Assembly (NCBI GenBank): GCA_947304065.1
Contig: CAMZAI010000060.1
Coordinates: 1-13,091 of the forward strand
Reading direction: 5' to 3'
DNA: 13,091 bases
Source of the DNA: an uncultured Clostridia bacterium
Lineage (GTDB): Bacteria; Bacillota; Clostridia; Lachnospirales; Lachnospiraceae
This document shows positions 8,187 through 13,091 of this stretch, in pieces; the stretch's first letter is position 1; every line of letters starts with the position of its first letter. Below the pieces are notes generated by a model, which saw only the letters and a list, made by a program, of their open reading frames with translations, was not told the origin of the DNA and ran no database searches. Made by a program: the position numbers and the translations under genes.

Positions 8187-11100
8187 TTAGAACAGAGGCT
8201 CAAAAAGCTGCTTTGCGAGCTGCTCGTTCTTGATATAGTTCTCGAGGAGCTTCTGCATGGTCTTTGTGTCGTTCATTTCCCTGGCCGTGATGATCAGGTT
8301 CAGCTGACGGTAGCCTGTGTCCTCATTGCCTATAAGCTCGGGCTCAAGCCTTACCTCGCTGCTCTCGGTCACGATATACGAATCGCTGTCCTCTTCCGTA
8401 ATGTAATACTGAAGCAGCTCTCCGTAGAACAGAACGAACTCGCTGACGAATATTCCGTAGCCGAGATCCTTCATGTCCTCGTCCACATAGCTGTCATCCT
8501 CGTCTCCGGTGATCAGACAGTAATGGATGCGCACATGCTTCCTCGGGTCGGTATGGTATTCGATGTACTGGCGGTCCTGCATGCCCTCGGGAATATGTAT
8601 CCCGTCGCCGAAATTCTTGAAGAACGGCATGATCACGCCGCGGTTCTCGAGGAGCGCCATCTTGTGCTCAATGAAGTTCCTGTCGGCGTCGTTGTACTTG
8701 CCCATGATCGACAGGTACTTAAGGATCGCGAGGATGCAGAGATCGTTCTCTTCATATACGGTCTCGCGGCGCATGAGCTCGAGCATCTCGCCGTCGGGCA
8801 CATGTTCCTTTACGAGATATTTGTATGCGTAATACGACATATAGGCCCGGATCAGGACTCTGTTCGTGCCGTGATCGTAGTAATGGCGGAGTACTTCCAT
8901 CGAGTAGCTCATGTCCGTCTCGGTGAAGAGCAGCTGCGCGAGCAGCCTCTCCTCCAGATCGTCGGCCGAAATACCGGCCTCGATCGCGGTGCTCCAGAGC
9001 CAGTGCATGCTGTCGTTGTCGCCGTTGTAATATTTTACAAGATAAGACAGGACAGCGTCGTCATGTCTGCGCTTCAGGAATACGTTGTAGCAGAGCTCGG
9101 TGAACAGCTTTTTGCCGACATGAGGATCTCCGCTCGCGATCAGGCTCGAGGTGAGCTTTGCGATGCGGCGGACATCGACGCCGGTGTAGCCGTAGATCTC
9201 CATATTCTTGACCGCGAGGCTGTAGAGTTCTCTCATGATCATCAGATCGATCATCCTCGCACGGTCTCTCCTCGTAAGGTTCGCAAGATCGGTCTTTACG
9301 AGAAGGTTCTCCATCAGATCGCCTTCAAGATTGTCGTAGTAGTATTCGATCAGTTCTCTTCTGCATTCAAGGTCGAACTTTCTCTCGAGACGGCTCTCGT
9401 CGATGCAGATCCTGACGAGTCTGTAGATCTCCTCAGAGTCGCCTCTGTATCTCGCGTTCTCGAGACTGTTCAGGATCACCCTCTCATCCTGGGTGCATCT
9501 GGTCGCGCACAGACGGATCAGTTCGCTGTTCGTGATCAGCTTTGTCATATGAAGTCCGGCAGGTACGAGACGGCTTCCGTGTCCGTCCTCGACGAGCACT
9601 TCGGGATCCTCGGTGAATATGTCTATGAATGCTATTCCGTCCTTTACCGGGAACACTCTCTCGTCCTCGAGCTCCTTATGAGCGACCAGTACGGCAGTCG
9701 CATCGGGCCACTCGACCTCGACCCTGTGCTTGAAGATTATGTCAGGTAAAAGTGCAGTGAGCGACTCGTCAAGGTCGGCCGCCGTGAGCACATTATTATA
9801 TAAAATCGTAAGGTTATCGCTCAGTTCACCCTCCGAAAGCTTCTTCAGGGCAAACTCCTTCATCTGCTGCATAAGTATCGGTTGAATGCTGTCCGATTGA
9901 GTCCTGTACATAAGTACGTTGGCATAAACCATAGCCTTGACCTCGTCGGGGAGGCTTAAACCGTTCTCAAAGTATGACTGCATGCCCTTTGGAAGTGCCT
10001 TTCCGGGGCGTGTACCTGCTGAAAGCAGGCAGTTCTCATACAGATTCTTAACATTCAGTTGCTCTATAACACCGATGGACAGCCATTTGAACGCTGTTTC
10101 ATCGTGTATTTTGCCTCTGATCAGATGAGTACAGAGTGCTTCCAGAACCTCATTCACATGGAAAGTCTCGCTCGCCTTGACCAGCGTCGAACGGATCAGA
10201 GGAGAGGTTCCTTTTTCTCTCATCGCGAGATCCGCGATATGGATCACGGCGTTCCTTCCCAGGATATGATTCCTGATCCCGTACCTGATCACGAGCAGAT
10301 CGAAGCCCGAAAAACTTCTCAGGACGGTCGGCTCTTCCTCGACGATCAGGCATGCCTCGTAGAGTACGAGCGGGGAGTTCTGTCCGCCGCCCACGGACCT
10401 TCTGAGTGCCTCAAAGCGAGTCGAATTACTGAGTCTGTTCTTTTTATCGAGGTGAATGCAGGCCAAAAAGATGCGTGCATCGAGATAATTATCGTGCAGG
10501 TCGCGGAGCCTTCTGAGTATCTCCTGGGCTTCCGTATCATGCTCGGTAAGACCTCTCAGATACATCGCAGCGGAGTATGCGAGCAGATCGTCGCCCCAGT
10601 CCTCGTCCTCAAATATCACACTGAGGGCGGTGATGGCCTGAGTCATGTGACCGTTCTTTATCTGAAGATAGATCTTCATCAGGCGGTCCCGGATAGTCTC
10701 GGGCCTGAAGCTCTTCAGATCCGCGAGACACTTCTCTGTCTCGGTCATGAACCTGGCCTGAGCGACCTTATTCATCCTGTAATCAAGATAGTTCGTGAGC
10801 AGTTTCATCTCTATATAGCGCATTCTGCGCTTCATGAGCCTGCTCTTCATATCTGTGGCGGAATTCTTTATTATCACGGGGATCACGAGATGTTCCCTGA
10901 CCGAAACTATCTCGATCCTGCCGAGATTAGTGCCGCCATGGAGCTTCTCCGGATCCACGGTCAGCTTGAGCTCGAATTCATTGCCGTTAAAATCGTCTGT
11001 CCAAATGATCTTCCGCTCCACTCCGAGGAAATCTCCCTCGGTCTCCACGGTCAGCTGCGAGTAGCCCCAGGTGTCCTTTTTAAGGATGATGCTGCCGGTA

Positions 11101-11726
11101 AACGGTCCCTTAGCCATATCCCAGGACAGTTCCGAAACATTGGCCGTAACGGTCACGGGCTTTTTCTTGCGCGCAGCGACCAGCAGCTCCTCAAGGGCAA
11201 GGGAAATATTGCCCGAGCGCAGCAGCGTCCTGTACAGATTGTCAAATTTGGGATCGTAGAAAGAGAGCGTCCTTCTGAATTCCTCGGACTTAAAGAGGTT
11301 TTTCGCCTCCGCCCAGTCGGTCTGCGCAAGGCTCGCAAAATGATAGAGATCCGATGCGGGGCCGATGGAAGTATCGCAGGAAGGGACTTTAACCTTTGCC
11401 ATAAAGGGGATGTCGAGCTCGCCGAACTCGGAAACGATCGAGATATGGCCCTTTATGCTGTCGTTTATGTCAAGATGTGTAGCGTCAAACTTATAGTTTA
11501 TCGTGTTTTCCGCGCCCGAGAAGGAGTCGCGTTCAAGTGTGAGCAGACAGTCGCTGGAGTAAACGAGGCCCTTGAAGGGCTTGTTCTCGGAAGAAGACAC
11601 AACAAAAGAGCCCGTGAACACTTTCCCCATCTCTACGGAAATGTAAATGTTCCCGGCAGATGCGGTGAGTTCGGGCCTTTCGTAAGAAAAAACGCCTTTG
11701 GCAAAAAGATCGATCTTCTCCTTCAT
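8187..11726 (-). CDS. Large beta-sandwich plus helical-solenoid protein, DUF5717-like
   Basis: A protein of about 1179 aa with no signal peptide and no clear membrane segment. Residues about 18-116 and about 189-288 are beta-rich and similar in layout (for example FTGSFVVSS and FTGSIILKK near corresponding positions), suggesting two tandem Ig-like or immunoglobulin-fold domains joined by a helical linker. From about 295 to 1000 it is a long run of helical pairs typical of an alpha-solenoid, interrupted by a beta-rich part near 690-750. The last 150 residues mix acidic beta strands and a final helix. No catalytic motif is visible. The chosen start is ATG at 11724-11726 with GGGG five bases upstream; a GTG two codons earlier (11732) is possible but overlaps that RBS. 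It is the first gene of the operon, behind a strong promoter. It matches my recollection of the Lachnospiraceae family DUF5717; the function is unknown, and a scaffold for the Hsp70-like partner is a guess. Confidence 0.86.
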   Translation of the reverse strand: MKEKIDLFAKGVFSYERPELTASAGNIYISVEMGKVFTGSFVVSSSENKPFKGLVYSSDCLLTLERDSFSGAENTINYKFDATHLDINDSIKGHISIVSEFGELDIPFMAKVKVPSCDTSIGPASDLYHFASLAQTDWAEAKNLFKSEEFRRTLSFYDPKFDNLYRTLLRSGNISLALEELLVAARKKKPVTVTANVSELSWDMAKGPFTGSIILKKDTWGYSQLTVETEGDFLGVERKIIWTDDFNGNEFELKLTVDPEKLHGGTNLGRIEIVSVREHLVIPVIIKNSATDMKSRLMKRRMRYIEMKLLTNYLDYRMNKVAQARFMTETEKCLADLKSFRPETIRDRLMKIYLQIKNGHMTQAITALSVIFEDEDWGDDLLAYSAAMYLRGLTEHDTEAQEILRRLRDLHDNYLDARIFLACIHLDKKNRLSNSTRFEALRRSVGGGQNSPLVLYEACLIVEEEPTVLRSFSGFDLLVIRYGIRNHILGRNAVIHIADLAMREKGTSPLIRSTLVKASETFHVNEVLEALCTHLIRGKIHDETAFKWLSIGVIEQLNVKNLYENCLLSAGTRPGKALPKGMQSYFENGLSLPDEVKAMVYANVLMYRTQSDSIQPILMQQMKEFALKKLSEGELSDNLTILYNNVLTAADLDESLTALLPDIIFKHRVEVEWPDATAVLVAHKELEDERVFPVKDGIAFIDIFTEDPEVLVEDGHGSRLVPAGLHMTKLITNSELIRLCATRCTQDERVILNSLENARYRGDSEEIYRLVRICIDESRLERKFDLECRRELIEYYYDNLEGDLMENLLVKTDLANLTRRDRARMIDLMIMRELYSLAVKNMEIYGYTGVDVRRIAKLTSSLIASGDPHVGKKLFTELCYNVFLKRRHDDAVLSYLVKYYNGDNDSMHWLWSTAIEAGISADDLEERLLAQLLFTETDMSYSMEVLRHYYDHGTNRVLIRAYMSYYAYKYLVKEHVPDGEMLELMRRETVYEENDLCILAILKYLSIMGKYNDADRNFIEHKMALLENRGVIMPFFKNFGDGIHIPEGMQDRQYIEYHTDPRKHVRIHYCLITGDEDDSYVDEDMKDLGYGIFVSEFVLFYGELLQYYITEEDSDSYIVTESSEVRLEPELIGNEDTGYRQLNLIITAREMNDTKTMQKLLENYIKNEQLAKQLFEPLF

Positions 11727-11759
11727 GAGCACCCCACAGTGACTGTATATACATAGATT

Positions 11760-11788
11760 AGTATAGCATTTAGGGGAAGGGTTTTCAA
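11760..11788 (-). promoter_or_regulatory. Promoter of the four-gene operon
   Basis: On the minus strand, TTGAAA (11783-11788) and TATACT (11760-11765) are separated by exactly 17 bases, a near-consensus housekeeping sigma promoter. The predicted transcript start near 11752 gives a short leader of about 26 bases before the ATG at 11726. Confidence 0.8.
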
Positions 11789-11802
11789 GGGGAAGGGAAA
11801 TA

Positions 11803-11927
11803 TCTCGCGAGTGGAGCTTGAGGGATAGATTAACAGGATAGTAAGCGGTGAATGGAGTGAGGCAGAGAGCATCTCGCGAGCAAGGCGAGTGAGTTAGTCA
11901 GAGAGAATGCCCCATGCATCTCGCGAG
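11803..11927. repeat. Three copies of the palindromic word TCTCGCGAG
   Basis: Copies are at 11803-11811, 11872-11880 and 11919-11927, 69 and 47 bases apart. The last two share a longer context, GCATCTCGCGAGCAAG. On the minus strand each contains the self-complementary word CTCGCGAG. They lie between the structured RNA and the operon promoter, and the last lies inside the hairpin at the likely RNA 3' end. The spacing and length do not fit a CRISPR array. Confidence 0.7.
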
Positions 11928-11953
11928 CAAGCTCGTTCGATGAATTGGGGCAT
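11899..11953 (-). terminator. Possible 3'-end hairpin of the structured RNA
   Basis: On the minus strand, ATGCCCCA (11946-11953) pairs with TGGGGCAT (11907-11914), followed by the pyrimidine run TCTCTCT. The T run is interrupted and the loop is long (31 bases, containing a CTCGCGAG copy), so termination or processing here is plausible but weakly supported. No better terminator follows before the operon promoter. Confidence 0.35.
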
Positions 11954-11954
11954 C

Positions 11955-12307
11955 CTCTTTCTCCCTGCAAGGAGCGTAGGTTATTCTGTAGAAAAGAGTC
12001 GCTACGCTCTCTTCCTTTTTATACGCACAGAACTAGGTGGCACATTAGCGGCCTGATGGCCGCGGATGTACCATGTATGCTCTACTCTCAGCCCGCGCTT
12101 TCGCGCTCCTACACGACGCCGATGCCCGCTTACAAGCCACAGGCTTGCAGCGGGCATCTATCGTCTTGCACGGCTTCGCCGGCTGAGAGTATTCGCTTCT
12201 ATACTTAGCGTGCGCACATGGGGCGCAGTTGCGCCATATGTGCGCATAAAAAGGAAGAGAGCGTAGATCTTGGGGATAATCTACGCTCTAATGTAAGGGA
12301 GAAAGAG
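11955..12307. repeat. Nested long inverted repeat
   Basis: The outer arms of 12 bp (11955-11966 and 12296-12307) and inner arms of 28 bp (12002-12029 and 12239-12266, one mismatch as DNA) are mirror images about a centre near 12130. Between them the word GAGCGTAG or its complement occurs four times in alternating orientation (11972-11979, 12002-12009, 12259-12266 or overlapping, 12281-12288). I interpret the repeat as RNA stems, but it also has the outline of a small MITE-like element. No target-site duplication is visible at the outer ends. Confidence 0.8.
12247..12289 (-). terminator. Terminator-like hairpin inside the structured RNA
   Basis: On the minus strand AGAGCGTAGAT (12279-12289) and ATCTACGCTCT (12258-12268) form an 11-bp hairpin with a 10-base loop, followed by CTTCCTTTTT. 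The T run starts five bases after the stem, so efficiency is uncertain. The 3' half of this stem is also the 5' strand of the 28-bp stem, so hairpin and long stem exclude each other. Confidence 0.4.
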
Positions 12308-12391
12308 TTATGTTGCTGACAGATTCGAGGGGGAGGGCTGTCAGCAAACTCTGAATTAAGCTATATGAGGTTGTTTTTATGTTGTATCGAT

Positions 12392-12420
12392 ATTATTACA
12401 CAGTTGTTAATTTTTGTCAA
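12392..12420 (-). promoter_or_regulatory. Promoter of the structured RNA
   Basis: On the minus strand, a perfect TTGACA (12415-12420) and AATAAT (12392-12397) are separated by 17 bases, with TG just before the -10 as in extended -10 promoters. It lies in an AT-rich stretch after the rplT terminator, and no protein gene follows until 11726. The predicted start is near 12385. Confidence 0.8.
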
Positions 12421-12480
12421 CACATTTTTTCATCTTTTTTAGATTTATTTTTATTTTTGCATATTTGTGTACATGAGCCA

Positions 12481-12525
12481 TAAAAAATATGCCCGATATA
12501 CACATTCCGTGTATTTCAGGCATAT
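12481..12525 (-). terminator. rplT operon terminator
   Basis: On the minus strand, ATATGCC (12519-12525) pairs with GGCATAT (12487-12493), with an inner ATACAC/GTGTAT stem and two small internal mismatches, followed directly by a run of T (A at 12482-12487 on the plus strand). It lies about 30 bases after the rplT stop, as expected for the end of the infC-rpmI-rplT operon. Confidence 0.82.
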
Positions 12526-12553
12526 CATGCAAAGTATTCTGCTTTATGACCGC

Positions 12554-12910
12554 TTAGGCAATAGCCTTCTTAGCGGTATCAACAAGGCTTGCAAATCCCT
12601 CGGGATCAGCGATGGCGATCTCGGAGAGCATCTTGCGGTTGATGTCGATGTTGGCAACCTTAAGACCGTGCATAAGCTTGCTGTATGTGAAATCGTTCAT
12701 TCTGCATGCTGCGTTGATACGAGCGATCCAAAGTCTGCGGAAATCTCTCTTGTTCTGCTTACGTCCTGCAAATGCGGAGGTAAGAGCTCTCATAACTGCC
12801 TGCTTGGCGGTTCTGTACTGGTTGGATCTTGCTCCTCTGTATCCCTTAGCGAGCTTTAATACTCTGTTGTGCTTCTTCTTGGCATTTAAGCCACCTTTGA
12901 TTCTTGCCAT
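12554..12910 (-). CDS. rplT: 50S ribosomal protein L20
   Basis: A 118-aa, strongly basic ribosomal protein of full family length. L20 binds 23S rRNA early in 50S assembly. The sequence begins MARIKGG and contains KHNRVLKLAKGYRGARSNQY, AFAGRKQNKRDFRRLWIARI and NAACRMNDFTYSKLMHGLK, the standard L20 order of an extended basic N-terminal tail followed by a globular rRNA-binding domain. The ATG at 12908-12910 has a perfect AGGAGG nine bases upstream. It follows rpmI by 28 bases. In many Firmicutes the operon is controlled by L20 through a leader upstream of infC, which lies outside this window. Confidence 0.99.
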   Translation of the reverse strand: MARIKGGLNAKKKHNRVLKLAKGYRGARSNQYRTAKQAVMRALTSAFAGRKQNKRDFRRLWIARINAACRMNDFTYSKLMHGLKVANIDINRKMLSEIAIADPEGFASLVDTAKKAIA

Positions 12911-12938
12911 AATTCATTTCCTCCTATCTCGCGCCGGA

Positions 12939-13091
12939 TTACAGATAAGGCAGCATCTTTCTGGTCTGTCTCATAAGAGCCGAACCAACTGTGCTGGGCT
13001 TTCTTAATCTTCTCTTCATCTTTGCAGTCTTCTTGGTAAGGATGTGTGCCTTTCCGCACTTATATCTCTTGATCTTACCTGTGCCGGTCTT
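12939..13091 (-). CDS. rpmI: 50S ribosomal protein L35 (partial, 5' end outside window)
   Basis: The last 50 codons and stop of L35, in frame to the window edge. The translation begins KTGTGKIKRYKCGKAHILTK and ends MLPYL, matching the core and C-terminus of this small basic 50S protein (usually about 65 aa), so about 15 N-terminal residues are missing. It is directly followed by rplT in the conserved infC-rpmI-rplT arrangement. Nothing is unusual in the visible part. Confidence 0.97.
   Translation of the reverse strand, partial: KTGTGKIKRYKCGKAHILTKKTAKMKRRLRKPSTVGSALMRQTRKMLPYL

Larger units (their letters stand above)
11899..12386 (-). ncRNA. Large structured non-coding RNA, unknown class
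   Basis: This stretch has no credible protein gene but many nested perfect stems. In minus-strand order they are: a 5' hairpin (12338-12347 with 12313-12322) with a C-rich loop; an outer 12-bp stem (12296-12307 with 11955-11966); a 28-bp stem (12239-12266 with 12002-12029); a hairpin GGCGCA/TGCGCC (12222-12235); an 11-bp stem (12181-12191 with 12083-12093) closing a junction of three arms, one with a GCGC-GAAA-GCGC tetraloop and one 9-bp arm (12121-12129 with 12150-12158); and an arm at 12039-12072. The 28-bp stem and the 12039-12072 arm each contain one pair that is G.U only on the minus strand. A near-consensus promoter lies just upstream on the same strand. The 5' end near 12385 is predicted from it; the 3' end is uncertain. 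I see no tmRNA, RNase P, SRP or 6S signature. Confidence 0.72.

Noticed and set aside
8142..11756. Long plus-strand open frames (about 535 and 565 codons) opposite the large minus-strand gene, and similar ones opposite the peptidase gene (1820-3508) and the coiled-coil gene (4887-6137)
   Set aside because: They mirror the codon pattern of the minus-strand genes, lack good ribosome binding sites and known motifs, and their translations are low-complexity shadow-like sequence.
11803..11927. CRISPR array
   Set aside because: Only three copies of a 9-base word with unequal spacing, and no cas genes nearby.
12083..12191. tRNA or tmRNA-like cloverleaf
   Set aside because: The junction has three arms, but there is no acceptor/T-arm consensus, no CCA end and no tag-peptide reading frame.
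11945..12266. Plus-strand open frames of 66-87 codons in the inverted-repeat region
   Set aside because: They run through perfect stem-loops, have no RBS and no recognisable protein features; the structured-RNA explanation accounts for the region better.
11955..12307. MITE or insertion-sequence remnant
   Set aside because: The nested inverted repeat fits the outline, but no target-site duplication or transposase trace is seen. Strand-biased G.U pairs, inner stems and a matched promoter favour an RNA. A genome-wide copy count would settle it.

Overview
The window looks like chromosomal DNA of an anaerobic Firmicute of the class Clostridia, most likely Lachnospiraceae. The evidence is a moderate GC content, strong AGGAGG-type ribosome binding sites, and a large protein plus an Hsp70-like partner that match my memory of the Lachnospiraceae families annotated DUF5717 and DUF5716 (not verified by a search). 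Every gene I can support lies on the minus strand, so the region is read from high to low coordinates.

In transcription order, the window opens with the 3' part of rpmI (L35) and complete rplT (L20), the end of the infC-rpmI-rplT ribosomal operon. It closes with a hairpin/T-tract terminator at 12481-12525. Then comes an 827-base stretch without a protein gene (11727-12553). It holds an AT-rich spacer with a very good minus-strand promoter (TTGACA-17-AATAAT with an upstream TG). This is followed by about 450 bases packed with nested perfect inverted repeats. In at least two stems, positions that would be A.C or C.A mismatches in a plus-strand RNA become G.U wobbles in a minus-strand RNA, and one hairpin gains a GAAA tetraloop on that strand. 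Promoter and fold therefore agree on a large structured non-coding RNA, which I cannot assign to a known class. Three copies of the palindromic word TCTCGCGAG lie at and beyond its likely 3' end.

A second strong promoter (TTGAAA-17-TATACT) then drives a tight four-gene operon: a 1179-aa protein with two beta-sandwich-like regions and a long helical solenoid; a 419-aa Hsp70/actin-fold protein with degenerate nucleotide-site motifs; a 279-aa TPR-like protein; and a 389-aa coiled-coil protein with two membrane segments. No function can be assigned, but the combination suggests a membrane-tethered Hsp70-like assembly.

The last part is housekeeping metabolism: glyA (serine hydroxymethyltransferase) with its own leader and terminator, then a compact three-gene group of an S9 prolyl-oligopeptidase-family peptidase, a YbaK-type aminoacyl-tRNA deacylase, and an HSL-family alpha/beta hydrolase that appears to lack its catalytic acid residue. 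Apart from the 11727-12553 stretch, no gap exceeds 300 bases.
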